Shown here: positions 45,192 through 54,062 of the stretch, piece after piece
Numbering within the stretch: position 1 is the stretch's first letter
How the letters are laid out: every line of letters starts with the position of its first letter
Source: Hoeflea ulvae
Lineage (GTDB): Bacteria > Pseudomonadota > Alphaproteobacteria > Rhizobiales > Rhizobiaceae
Direction: 5' to 3'
Length of the DNA: 64,000 bases
Assembly: GCF_026619435.1 (NCBI RefSeq)
Contig: NZ_JAOVZQ010000001.1
Coordinates: forward strand, 813,501 to 877,500
Program-made: the position numbers and the translations under genes
Notes under the pieces: generated by a model
Told to the model about the DNA's origin: nothing
Database searches by the model: none
The model's input: the letters and a program-made list of their open reading frames with translations, nothing else

Positions 45192-46997
45192 TCAGGTTTT
45201 TGGGGATTTGGGTTTGAACAGGTCTCTGAGATTGTCCCACAGCTCGATCTTGGCACCCTGACGCTTCATGATCACGCCCTGCTGGAGAACGGACAATGTG
45301 TTGTTCCAGGCCCAGTAGATCACCAGACCGGCCGGGAAGGTCGCCAGCATGAAGGTGAAGACAACCGGCATCCAGGTGAAGATCATCGCCTGGGTCGGAT
45401 CCGGCGGCGTCGGGTTCATGCGCATCTGGATGAACATGGTGATGCCCATGATCAGTGGCCAGACGCCGATCATCAGGAACGACGGCACGTCATAGGGCAG
45501 CAGGCCGAACAGGTTGAAAAGCGATGTCGGGTCCGGTGCGGACAGATCCTGGATCCAGCCGAAGAATGGCGCATGCCGCATTTCGATGGTGACATAGAGC
45601 ACCTTGTAGAGCGCGAAGAACACCGGGATCTGCAACAGCACCGGCCAGCAACCGGCCACCGGGTTGATCTTTTCTTTCTTGTAGAGCTCCATCATGCCCT
45701 GCTGCAGCGCCATCTTGTCGTCGGCATGCTTGGCCTTGAGCTCTTCAAGCTTGGGCTGGACCTTCTTCATGTTGGCCATCGAGACGTAGGACTTGTTGGC
45801 CAGCGGGAAGAAGATCAGCTTGACGATCACGGTGGTCGCCAGGATCGCGACACCGAAATTGCCGAACAGTTTGAACAGGTAGTCGATCAGCCAGAACATC
45901 GGCTTGGTCAGGAAGTAGAACCATCCCCAGTCGATCATCAGATCGAAATTGAGAATGTTGTGCTCGTCCTGGTATCCGGCGATGACCGGCACTTCCTTCG
46001 CGCCGGCAAATACCAGCGTCTTCGACGACACGCTGCTGCCGGGCGCAATCGCCTGGGCGTCGGTCTTGAAATCGGACTGGTAGCGGACGCGGCCATCGGT
46101 GAAATGCGCAAAACGGGTCTCGAAGCCCGCGTCCTGCGGCGGCACGATCGCGGCAGCCCAATATTTGTCGGTGATTCCCATCCAGCCGGCAGTCGCCTTG
46201 GCGTGGGCGATGATCGGGGTGTCCTCGACATCGGAATAATCGATTTCCTGCAGGCCGTCCTCGCCGATGACGCCGATCAGGCCTTCATGCAGCACATAGA
46301 TGCCCTGGGTGGCGGGCTTGAAGAAGCGCGTGACCCGGCCGTAGCCGGCGATCGACGCGGTGGCGCTGCCGGAATTGGCAATAGTGTCTTCAAAGCTGAA
46401 CAGGTAATGCTCGTCGATCGAGATGACCCGGGTAAACAGCAGGCCGTTGCCATTGTCATAGGTCAGGGTCACCGGCGTCGAAGGGGTCAGCGTCTGGCCC
46501 GATTCCGCGGTCCAGACCGTATCGGGTCCGGGTGCGGGACCCGACTGTGCATCGGCAATGAAGCCGACCTCGGCAAAATAGCCATTGGCCAGCGAAGCCG
46601 GGCTGAACAATGTGATGTTGGGGCTCGATGGGTCGATGGTCTCGCGATATTCCTTCAGCAGCAGATCGTCGATCCGCGCTCCGGCGAGATTGATCGATCC
46701 CCTCAGGGCCGGGGTATCAATGGTGATGCGCGCAGTCTGGGCGACCGTTTGTTCGCGCGACAGGGCAGCGGCAGGCGCTGGCGTGGCAGCGGTGTCGCCA
46801 CCGGGCGCTGAGCCGCTGACGGTACCCGGCGTGGCGGTGTTGGTTGCGGGCGCCTGGGCTGCCTGCTGGGCCTGCAGGGCTTCTGCGGCCACGCGTTCCT
46901 GTTCGATCTTGGGGCTCACATAGAGAAATTGCCAGCCGACAAGGACAAGCACCGACAAGAGGATTGCGACGAAATAGTTGCGATTGGTTTCCATCAC
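45192..46997 (-). CDS. yidC: Membrane protein insertase YidC
   Basis: The 601-residue protein inserts and folds inner-membrane proteins with or without SecYEG. It has an N-terminal signal-anchor ([20 protein letters not shown]), a large periplasmic beta domain (about 60-350) and five C-terminal helices with the YidC/Oxa1 core ([40 protein letters not shown]). A low-complexity Ala/Pro/Gln/Thr stretch follows the anchor. Its ATG overlaps the rnpA stop (ATGA), so the operon is translationally coupled. Confidence 0.96.
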   Translation of the reverse strand: MMETNRNYFVAILLSVLVLVGWQFLYVSPKIEQERVAAEALQAQQAAQAPATNTATPGTVSGSAPGGDTAATPAPAAALSREQTVAQTARITIDTPALRGSINLAGARIDDLLLKEYRETIDPSSPNITLFSPASLANGYFAEVGFIADAQSGPAPGPDTVWTAESGQTLTPSTPVTLTYDNGNGLLFTRVISIDEHYLFSFEDTIANSGSATASIAGYGRVTRFFKPATQGIYVLHEGLIGVIGEDGLQEIDYSDVEDTPIIAHAKATAGWMGITDKYWAAAIVPPQDAGFETRFAHFTDGRVRYQSDFKTDAQAIAPGSSVSSKTLVFAGAKEVPVIAGYQDEHNILNFDLMIDWGWFYFLTKPMFWLIDYLFKLFGNFGVAILATTVIVKLIFFPLANKSYVSMANMKKVQPKLEELKAKHADDKMALQQGMMELYKKEKINPVAGCWPVLLQIPVFFALYKVLYVTIEMRHAPFFGWIQDLSAPDPTSLFNLFGLLPYDVPSFLMIGVWPLIMGITMFIQMRMNPTPPDPTQAMIFTWMPVVFTFMLATFPAGLVIYWAWNNTLSVLQQGVIMKRQGAKIELWDNLRDLFKPKSPKT

Positions 46998-47443
46998 TCA
47001 TTCCTGATGGCCGGGCTCGAAGTGCCTGGCGTTCTGATGTTGTCCGTTGCGCCGGAACTGTGCCCGGCGCGGGCGTGTCTGGGCCGTGTCTGATTGGCAC
47101 TTTCGCCGACCCGGTCAGTGAGCGCGGCGGCGAGTCGGTCAAAGGGTGCGGCCAGGGTGTCCCGGCGTGCCACCACCACATAGTCATGTCCGGGCTTGAA
47201 TGGAACCCCCGCCGTGAGGCGGACGGCTTCCCTGAGCCGGCGGCGCATTCTGTTGCGCTCCACCGAGTTGCCCTGTTTTTTGGTGACCGTAAAGCCAATT
47301 CGGGGGGGCTGGTCCGGTTTGCCCCGATCGAGGCACTCCAGCAGGAAATAGGGCCCGCGCAGGCGCTTGCCTTTTTGCACGGCAAGAAATTCCGGCCGGG
47401 TTTTAAGCCGTCCGGGTTTCATGGTGATGTCGTCTTGTGCCAC
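46994..47443 (-). CDS. rnpA: Ribonuclease P protein component
   Basis: The 149-residue protein aids the RNase P RNA in cutting tRNA 5' leaders. The RNR signature is [18 protein letters not shown] and the core is [12 protein letters not shown]. The last 35 residues ([17 protein letters not shown]...) extend beyond the usual length and look disordered. The start is GTG 47443 with a GAGAG site; an ATG at 47422 ([12 protein letters not shown]) is the alternative. It lies between rpmH and yidC with tight spacing. Confidence 0.93.
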   Translation of the reverse strand: MAQDDITMKPGRLKTRPEFLAVQKGKRLRGPYFLLECLDRGKPDQPPRIGFTVTKKQGNSVERNRMRRRLREAVRLTAGVPFKPGHDYVVVARRDTLAAPFDRLAAALTDRVGESANQTRPRHARAGHSSGATDNIRTPGTSSPAIRNE

Positions 47444-47477
47444 GCGACAATCTCTCTTCGCGGGCCGGTGTCAGCGA

Positions 47478-47615
47478 TCAGGCCGACAGGCTGGCGCGAC
47501 CGCGTGCGCGGCGAGCCTGGATGACCTTGCGGCCGCCCTTGGTAGCCATACGCGAGCGAAAGCCGTGGCGACGCTTGCGAACAAGTTTGGATGGTTGGTA
47601 AGTACGCTTTGGCAT
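47478..47615 (-). CDS. rpmH: 50S ribosomal protein L34
   Basis: The 45-residue gene reads [20 protein letters not shown] and ends [12 protein letters not shown], an unmistakable L34. It is the first gene of the leftward rpmH-rnpA-yidC-engB operon, with 34 bases before rnpA. A good sigma-70-type promoter lies about 105 bases upstream. Unlike in many bacteria, no dnaA gene is next to it here. Confidence 0.97.
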   Translation of the reverse strand: MPKRTYQPSKLVRKRRHGFRSRMATKGGRKVIQARRARGRASLSA

Positions 47616-47920
47616 TATTTTAATACCGCGGTGTGCGGCCCTTCTTGGAACAACTTGGTTTGGGTGTTCAGTCCGTCAAAACACCTCCCGGAAACCGGAA
47701 GTCTCCACGGACGAGCGGCTTATAAGCGCGTTCACGTCCAAAAGTCAATGAGCCCGGCATTCCTGCAAACATGCAAGGCGCCGGCGCCGGCTCGCGCTTC
47801 CGGGTCACGTTCCTTCACAAGCCGGTGAGACCGCCCGCCTGCGGGTTGCTCCTTGCGCGCCCTTGCGCCAAGTCATTGAGACACCGCGTCGCAGCGGCCC
47901 GATACAGCACAGGATACATC
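47616..47920. other. Divergent intergenic region between rpmH and the DUF547 gene
   Basis: About 305 bases. On the minus strand it holds the rpmH promoter and leader. On the plus side no clear promoter for the DUF547 gene could be chosen. No RNA gene or small protein gene is evident. Confidence 0.6.
47719..47748 (-). promoter_or_regulatory. Sigma-70-type promoter of the rpmH operon
   Basis: Leftward TTGACT (47748-47743), an 18-base spacer and TATAAG (47724-47719) form a strong housekeeping-type promoter about 105 bases before rpmH, fitting a ribosomal-protein operon. Confidence 0.6.
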
Positions 47921-48730
47921 ATGGATCTTCACCGCCGCTTCGTCCTCGCAGGAATCGCCACCGTGATTGCCGGGTCGGCGCTGCAATCGGTGCCCACCTC
48001 GGCCGCACTCACCGGTTTTCGCCCCAAGGGGCAGTCGAAGGTCGATCATTCGGCGTTCGACGCCTTGCTTGCCGCCCATGTCAAACCCGACGCAAACGCC
48101 TACAACCGGGTCGACTACAATGGCGTCAAGGCCGATCTGGCCGCGCTCAGGGCCTATCTCGCCGCATTGCAGGCGGTGGACCCGGTTACGCTGTCGCGGC
48201 AGGAAGCCCATGCCTACTGGATCAACCTTTACAATGCCAAGACGCTTGAGGTTGTCGCCGATGCCTTTCCGGTGGCATCGATCAAGAAGATCAATCTCGG
48301 CGGGACTGGCCTGTTCGGTTCGGGCCCCTGGAAGGCGAAGCTGCTGACCGTCAATGGCAAGGAATTGTCGCTCGATGATGTCGAGCACGAGATCGTTCGC
48401 GCCCTGTTCAAGGACGAGATGTCGCATTACGGTCTCAACTGCGCCTCCTATTCCTGCCCGAACCTGGCACGCCGCGCCTATACCGGCGCCAATGTCGACG
48501 CGCTGTTGCGCGAAAATGCGGTGGCCTATGTCAACCATCCGCGCGGCGTGACGGTCGACAATGGCCGCATCACCGCCTCGAAGATCTATTCCTGGTATGA
48601 CGATGATTTCGGCGGCAAGGGCAGGCTCAAGGCCCATTGGCAGGCGCTGGCCAGCCCCGACAAGGCCGCCCGGATCGCGACCGCGTCGATTTCCGGTTAC
48701 GACTATGACTGGAGCATCAACGCATTGTAG
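47921..48730 (+). CDS. DUF547 domain secreted protein
   Basis: The 269-residue protein has an N-terminal signal sequence (MDLHRRFVLAGIATVIAGSA) with a likely cut near PTSAA. It then has a DUF547 domain: EAHAYWINLYNAKTLEVVAD, SLDDVEHEIVRALFKDEMSH and the conserved YGLNCASYSCPNLARRAY cysteine pair. DUF547 resembles a papain-like/thiol fold but its activity is not established. The ATG at 47921 gives the only frame start followed by a proper signal peptide. It probably acts in the periplasm. Confidence 0.88.
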   Translation: MDLHRRFVLAGIATVIAGSALQSVPTSAALTGFRPKGQSKVDHSAFDALLAAHVKPDANAYNRVDYNGVKADLAALRAYLAALQAVDPVTLSRQEAHAYWINLYNAKTLEVVADAFPVASIKKINLGGTGLFGSGPWKAKLLTVNGKELSLDDVEHEIVRALFKDEMSHYGLNCASYSCPNLARRAYTGANVDALLRENAVAYVNHPRGVTVDNGRITASKIYSWYDDDFGGKGRLKAHWQALASPDKAARIATASISGYDYDWSINAL

Positions 48731-48889
48731 ATGTGATGACGCGGACCTCACACAAGCGTGAGCCTTGAAGGCGCCGGGATCACGCATGTTTGGGCCATTG
48801 TCATTGGCCAGGCAACCGGCGCTCCTCTAACCTCGTCTCCACAACTCTCTTGCGGCGCGCTCGCTGCAACACCAGACCTGGAGAACCAA

Positions 48890-49672
48890 ATGACAACGCA
48901 AACCGCGACAGGGCAGATGGACAAGACCATGGCAAAGACCCCGGACACGGAGGCGCAGTGCACCAGAGCTCCGGCCTGGCGCCGTTATCTGCCGCTTGCC
49001 ATTATTGTCGCCGGGCTGACGCTCGGCTACGCCGCCGGGCTGCACAATTATCTGTCCCTCTCCGTCCTGGCCGAACAGCGCGACGGTCTCAAGGCTTTCG
49101 TCGCCGATCACCAGATCGGCTCGGCCCTGGGCTTTGTGGTGGTTTATGCGCTGGCCGTTGCCTTCTCGTTTCCGGCAGCCTCGATCCTGACCATCTTTGC
49201 AGGCTTTCTGTTCGGCTGGCTGCTCGGTGGCGCGCTGACGGCGATCGCCGCCACCGCAGGCGCCTCCGCGGTTTTCCTGGCCGCCCGATCGGCCTTCGGC
49301 GATGTGCTGCGCAAGCGCGCCGGGCCTTTTGCCAGCAAGCTGTCTGAGGGATTTTCGAAAAACGCCCTGTCCTATCTCTTCGTGCTGCGGCTTGCCCCGA
49401 TCTTCCCGTTCTTCATCATGAATATTGCGCCGGCCTTTTTCGACGTCAAGCTGCGCACCTATGTGGTGGCGACCTTCTTCGGCATCCTGCCCGGCACCTT
49501 CGCCTATGCCTGGCTCGGGCAAGGGCTCGACAGCGTCATCGTCTCGGCGGCCGCCGCGGGCCGTGAGGTCACCATTTCCGATCTGGTGACCACGGAAATC
49601 ACCATTGCCTTTCTCGGGCTTGCAATTGTCGCGGCGATCCCCACCATAGTCGGCAAGCTTCGCGGCCGCTGA
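48890..49672 (+). CDS. TVP38/TMEM64 (DedA-like) membrane protein
   Basis: The 260-residue protein has about six transmembrane segments and the SNARE-associated/VTT domain core. Visible are SFPAASILTIFAGFLFGWLL, the conserved glycine-rich AFLAARSAFGD-like FLAARSAFGDVLRKRAG, and LRLAPIFPFFIMNIAPAFFD. A GGAG site precedes the ATG at 48890. It lies 58 bases upstream of the flavin oxidoreductase gene. The TVP38-reductase pair recurs in many proteobacteria, sometimes linked to metal or selenite handling, but a function here is not shown. Confidence 0.9.
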   Translation: MTTQTATGQMDKTMAKTPDTEAQCTRAPAWRRYLPLAIIVAGLTLGYAAGLHNYLSLSVLAEQRDGLKAFVADHQIGSALGFVVVYALAVAFSFPAASILTIFAGFLFGWLLGGALTAIAATAGASAVFLAARSAFGDVLRKRAGPFASKLSEGFSKNALSYLFVLRLAPIFPFFIMNIAPAFFDVKLRTYVVATFFGILPGTFAYAWLGQGLDSVIVSAAAAGREVTISDLVTTEITIAFLGLAIVAAIPTIVGKLRGR

Positions 49673-49730
49673 CAGCCCCGCCCGGACCGAAATAAAGCGC
49701 CAGCCGCCCATTTCACGGAAAGACCTGATC

Positions 49731-51161
49731 ATGACCAGTCGATTGACACCTGATATCTGCGTTATCGGCGGCGGCTCCGGCGGGCTGTCGGTCGCCGCAG
49801 CGGCCGCCGCCTTCGGCGTCGATGTCGTTCTCATCGAAAAGGGCAAGATGGGCGGCGATTGCCTCAATTATGGCTGCGTGCCCTCCAAGGCGATGATCGC
49901 CGCCGGCAAGCACGCCCACGCCATTGCCGAAGCGCCGGACTTCGGCGTCAGCGCCGGCGAGGCCACGGTCAATTTCCGCAAGGTCCATGATCACATCCAT
50001 TCGGTCATCGCGGCCATTGCCCCCAATGATTCGGTCGAGCGGTTCCGCGCCATGGGCGTCAATGTGATCGAGGCCGAGGCCCGCTTCATCGACAAGAACA
50101 CGGTGATGGCCGCTGGCACCGAGATCCGCGCCCGCCGCTATGTCATTGCCACCGGTTCCTCGGCCTTCGTGCCGCCGATCCCGGGACTCGATACGGTCGA
50201 CTACCTGACAAACGAGACCCTGTTCGAGCGCACGCGTGCGCCAAGGCATCTCATCATCATCGGCGGCGGCCCGATCGGCATGGAAATGGCCCAGGCCCAC
50301 CGCAGGCTCGGTGCCGAGGTGACCGTGGTCGAGGGCGACAAGGCGCTCGGCAAGGACGATCCCGAACTGGCGGCGATCGTGCTCGAAAACATCCGCGCCG
50401 AGGGGGTGGCCATTCTCGAGGGCAGCAAGGTGACATCGGTCGAAAAGCGCGGCAAGACCGGCGTGCGGGTTCATTATGAAAGCGACACCGGCACAGGCTC
50501 CGTCGATGGCAGCGATGTGCTTGTCGCCGTCGGTCGCCTTGCCAATGTCGAGGGCCTCGGGCTTGACGAGGCCGGTGTCGAGCATGACCGCCGCGGCATC
50601 AAGGTCGGCGCCAATCTCCGGTCCTCCAACAAGCGCGTCTATGCCATCGGCGATGTCGCAGGCGGCCTGCAGTTCACCCATGTCGCGGGCTATCACGCCG
50701 GCCTGGTGGTGCAGCAGATCCTGTTTCGCGCCCCGGCCGGGGAAAACCGCGTCATCATTCCCTGGGCCACCTACACCGATCCCGAGCTCGCCCATGTCGG
50801 GCTCACCGAGGAAGAGGCCGGCAAGCGCCATGGCGGCCGGATCTCGATCCTGCGCTGGCCCTATGCCGAGAACGACCGCGCCCAGGCGGAACGCAAGACC
50901 ACCGGCCTGATCAAGATCGTGGTCGACCGCAAGGCGCGGATCCTCGGCGTCTCCATTGCCGGCGCCGGTGCCGGCGAAATGATCAACATGTGGGCGCTGG
51001 CGGTGACCAACAAGATGACGCTCAAGGATGTGCGTGGCTATGTGCCGCCCTATCCGACCATGGCGGAGATTGGAAAACGCGCCGCAGTCTCCTATTATAG
51101 CCCCCTGACACGCAAGCCGCTGGTGCGCTGGGTGGTCCGTTTCCTGCGACGGTTCGGATAA
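49731..51161 (+). CDS. Flavin-dependent disulfide oxidoreductase (mercuric reductase-like)
   Basis: The 476-residue protein is a class I pyridine-nucleotide disulfide reductase. It has FAD motif CVIGGGSGGLSVAAAA, the redox pair Cys44/Cys49 in GGDCLNYGCVPSKA, NAD(P) motif IIIGGGPIGMEMAQ and FAD motif VYAIGDVAGG. The usual C-terminal HPT-x-x-E catalytic motif is changed to PYPTMAE, so the His is replaced by Tyr while the Glu remains. That argues against true dihydrolipoamide or glutathione reductase. No N-terminal metal-binding domain as in MerA is present. It is paired with the TVP38 gene upstream. Confidence 0.9.
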   Translation: MTSRLTPDICVIGGGSGGLSVAAAAAAFGVDVVLIEKGKMGGDCLNYGCVPSKAMIAAGKHAHAIAEAPDFGVSAGEATVNFRKVHDHIHSVIAAIAPNDSVERFRAMGVNVIEAEARFIDKNTVMAAGTEIRARRYVIATGSSAFVPPIPGLDTVDYLTNETLFERTRAPRHLIIIGGGPIGMEMAQAHRRLGAEVTVVEGDKALGKDDPELAAIVLENIRAEGVAILEGSKVTSVEKRGKTGVRVHYESDTGTGSVDGSDVLVAVGRLANVEGLGLDEAGVEHDRRGIKVGANLRSSNKRVYAIGDVAGGLQFTHVAGYHAGLVVQQILFRAPAGENRVIIPWATYTDPELAHVGLTEEEAGKRHGGRISILRWPYAENDRAQAERKTTGLIKIVVDRKARILGVSIAGAGAGEMINMWALAVTNKMTLKDVRGYVPPYPTMAEIGKRAAVSYYSPLTRKPLVRWVVRFLRRFG

Positions 51162-51185
51162 CGGTTGAGCCGGGGAGGGTGGACA

Positions 51186-52659
51186 ATGACGGATGCACAT
51201 GCTGACGCGACACGGATCCCGTGGTGGAAACCCAGGCCGCGAAGCCTGACCGCAAAGCTGTTCTGGCTGACGGTGCTTTTCGTGATGATCGCCGAAGTGC
51301 TGATCTTTGTGCCGTCCGTGGCCAATACGAGGCTGCGCTGGCTCGACAGCCGGCTCAACATCGCCGCCGGGGCCGCCGTGGTGCTTGAGGGCGTCACCGA
51401 GCTGGCTCTGCCCCGGGTGATCCAGAATGATGCGATCATGGCCACAGGAACCAAGGCCATCGTGCTGCGCAAGGACGGCACGTCGCGCATGATTGCCGTT
51501 GCCGACATGCCGCCTGTTGTCACCCATCAATACAATCTGGCCGAAGTCACGCCGCTGGGCGCCATCATCGATGCCTTCGACACGATCCTGTTTGGCGGCG
51601 ACAGGGTGATCCGCGTCTATGGACCGGTCAATGGCGACCCCGACATCGTGATAGATCTGGTGCTGGAGGACAAGCAGCTCCGCCACGCCATGCTGATTTA
51701 CGGCCGCAACGTCTTCTTTCTCTCGGTGCTGATCTCGATGATCACTGCGGGGCTGATGTTCTTCTCCATCAACCGCCTGCTGCTGCGTCCGGTGCAAAGG
51801 GTGACCGCCAACATGCAGGCCTTTTCGGAGGATCCTGAAAATCCCGGCAATATCATCGTGCCCACACCTGCAGTTGACGAGCTGACCGCGGCCGAGGGCC
51901 ACCTCGCGGCCATGCAGACGCGGTTGCAGCAGACGCTGAAGGAGCAGCGCCATCTGGCCGATCTCGGCCTGGCTGTCTCCAAGATCAATCATGACATGCG
52001 CAACATCCTCACCTCGGCGCAACTGATGTCCGACCGGCTGGCGATGATCGACGATCCCATGGTCAAGCGCTTTGCGCCCAAGCTGCTGCGCACCATAGAC
52101 CGGGCGGTCGGCTATTCCAGTGAAGTGCTGGCCTATGGCAAGGCGCGCGAGGCGCAGCCGCGCCGCCGCTTCATCAATGTGGCGATGCTGGCCCGCGAGG
52201 TTCGCGACATCATCATCGAGGAAACCGGATCCGACATCGATTTCGTGCTCGACATCGACGATGCGCTCGAGGCCGAGGCCGACAGCGAACAGATGTTCCG
52301 GGTGATCTACAATCTGGTGCGCAACGCCGTGCAGGCCTTCGACGTCGATCCCATTGACGACCAGGCGCTGGTGCGGCGCATCACTCTGTCGGCGCGGCGG
52401 CAGGGCACGGTGGTGGAGATCAAGGTCGCCGACACCGGGCCGGGATTGCCCGCCAAGGCGCGCGAGAACCTGTTCCAGCCCTTCCGCGGCTCGGCGCGCT
52501 CCGGCGGCACCGGCCTTGGCCTTGCCATTGCCCGGGAACTGGTCATCGCCCATGGCGGCTCGATCACGCTGGACGAGACGGTGGCCCAGTGGCACCGCCT
52601 TCCGCATCGAGCTGCCCGATCAGCCGGTGCCGCTCAACACATTCCGGGCCCGCGCCTGA
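51186..52659 (+). pseudogene. Sensor histidine kinase, single-base frameshift near C-terminus
   Basis: The protein has two transmembrane segments (about 22-44 and 175-200) around a periplasmic domain, a HAMP-like linker, and the dimerisation helix with KINHDMRNILTSAQ (His269). The ATPase boxes are NLVRNAVQAFD, ADTGPGLPAKA and GGTGLGLAIARELVIAHGG. After ITLDETVA the frame is lost at a CCC run (52585-52587). The expected ending SGTAFRIELPDQPVPLNTF reads on in the next frame to 52659. All catalytic boxes precede the shift, so even the shifted protein could be active. No response regulator gene is adjacent. A GGGGAGGG site precedes ATG 51186. Confidence 0.8.
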
Positions 52660-53035
52660 GCGCAAAGTGGGGGGCATCCAGGCAAGGCAGTCGCGATACT
52701 CCCGCGCTTACAGCGCCGGGCCGGCAGGCAAACTTGTGAGCTCATTCGTACTCCGGGCGTGGTCACGACCGCTAACGGTGCGCACCGCGCCACCGCACGG
52801 ACCTTGCCAGATCACGAAATTCCGGCGCTCAAACCATTCCATTTCAAGATGAACGGCTCCAGGCCGGAGCTGGCGGACCGCCCGTGGCGGCGGCAAAAAT
52901 CATGGCTTTCTGCCAGCCCTGATCGATCTGTCCTGCGACATTGATGCGACAATCGCTTTTTTCTCCAAATCCGCTTGCAATCCCCCGCAGTCCGTTTTAG
53001 GAGAACGCCTCGCAGGCAAACGACGCCTGCAACGC
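52660..53035. other. Intergenic region before tRNA-Arg
   Basis: This 376-base stretch holds no convincing protein gene. A leftward open frame crossing it (to 53198) is the well-known false product of tRNA antisense translation. The tRNA promoter should lie at its right end. Confidence 0.6.
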
Positions 53036-53112
53036 GCGCCCGTAGCTCAGCTGGATAGAGCACCAGACTACGAATCTGGGGGTCAGAGGTTCGAATCCTT
53101 TCGGGCGCGCCA
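53036..53112 (+). tRNA. tRNA-Arg (anticodon ACG)
   Basis: A 77-base cloverleaf: acceptor stem GCGCCCG/CGGGCGC, D-arm GCTC...GAGC, anticodon stem CCAGA/TCTGG with loop CTACGAA (anticodon ACG), T-loop TTCGAAT, and an encoded CCA end. The sequence of accessory genes beyond it makes this tRNA a likely insertion point for a genomic island, although no integrase gene is visible. Confidence 0.97.
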
Positions 53113-53172
53113 TTTATCTTCAATAAATCAACGAGTTGGTTGTGGGGGTGCTTGGCGCCAAGCGCGTTCGTT

Positions 53173-53198
53173 GTGGCGAGTCGCCACCGAGTCGCCAC
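53173..53198. repeat. Dyad and tandem 11-base repeat beside tRNA-Arg
   Basis: GTGGCGA-G-TCGCCAC is a perfect 7-bp dyad with a one-base centre (53173-53187). Its right part CGAGTCGCCAC is repeated at once (53177-53187 and 53188-53198). It lies 60 bases past the tRNA, where excisionase or integrase arm sites often occur. The function is not known. Confidence 0.6.
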
Positions 53199-53354
53199 CG
53201 TCCGGTAAATGTGAACAGAGCGAAAAAATTTATCATTCGGCAGTTCAAAGTACGGGCTCAGAGCGAACTCCAGAAAATTCCAGCTTTGGTGTCCCCAAAC
53301 TCGGGGCTATTTGATCAGCGCAAGCGTGTGGTTGGCGATCCATTTTCCGCTCGT

Positions 53355-54062
53355 CTATAAATCCAGCGCCGCGCCGTGCTTTCTGAGCCATGATTTGCGG
53401 CTCTGGTAGTCCGGGAGGATCTTGTCGACTTCATTCCAAAACGCATCGGAGTGATTGTGGTGGTGCATGTGGCAAAGCTCGTGAACCACCAGGTAGTCGA
53501 TGACACTGGGCGTGGCCATCATGCACTTCCAGTGGAACGCCAGTGCCCCCTCAGAACTGCAAGTCGCCCAGCGATAGCCTAGGTCCCTTATCTGTATGCC
53601 GGTCGGATCGACACCCACCTTGGGCGCGAAATAGGCGACGCGGGCTTTGATGCGACGCAGGCCGTTTTCCGAGTAATAGGTTTCAAAGGCCCGCTTGGCA
53701 GCGCTCACACCGGACTTGTCGATCAGATCGCGGCTAAGGCAAAAGCGGCCTTCCTTCAGTTTGAGGTCCACCTCTTGGCCCTCAACCAACGATAATCGAT
53801 ATGCCCGCCCCAGATAGAGGAACGTCTCACCATTCACCCATTCCCGGATGACAGCGGTCGCATTCAGGTCGCGCCACTCAGCAAGGTTCCGGTAAATCCA
53901 AAGGCGTTTGCTTTCGACCACGGCGTCGACGTTTTCCGGGCTGAGGCTTTTGGGCGGGCGGACCACCACCGCGCCGTTACGCTCGATGACGATGTCGGTC
54001 GTGCTGCGCTCTGTGCCAGGCAGTAGTTGATACTCGATATCCAGAACACGGCGCGAATTCAT
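53355..54062 (-). CDS. YgjP-like (DUF45) metal-dependent hydrolase
   Basis: The 235-residue protein has the zinc-protease motif VVHELCHMHHHNHSDAFW with HELCH at 194-198 and a third His in the following segment. The upstream YRWATCSSEGALAFHW block is typical of YgjP/DUF45 (M48-like) proteins. These are often coded with type I restriction systems, as here. The gene is last in the hsd operon and its ATG overlaps the hsdR stop (ATGA). Its substrate is unknown; a role in turnover or control of the restriction enzyme is a guess. Confidence 0.9.
   Translation of the reverse strand: MNSRRVLDIEYQLLPGTERSTTDIVIERNGAVVVRPPKSLSPENVDAVVESKRLWIYRNLAEWRDLNATAVIREWVNGETFLYLGRAYRLSLVEGQEVDLKLKEGRFCLSRDLIDKSGVSAAKRAFETYYSENGLRRIKARVAYFAPKVGVDPTGIQIRDLGYRWATCSSEGALAFHWKCMMATPSVIDYLVVHELCHMHHHNHSDAFWNEVDKILPDYQSRKSWLRKHGAALDL

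Noticed and set aside
49713..52607. 964-residue open frame on the minus strand
   Set aside because: It lies antisense to a clear disulfide reductase and a clear sensor kinase; such long mirror frames arise from strong GC bias at third codon positions.
52812..53198. Leftward 128-residue open frame across tRNA-Arg
   Set aside because: It contains the string APERIRTSDPQIRSLVLYPA, the familiar false protein made by translating the antisense strand of a tRNA gene.
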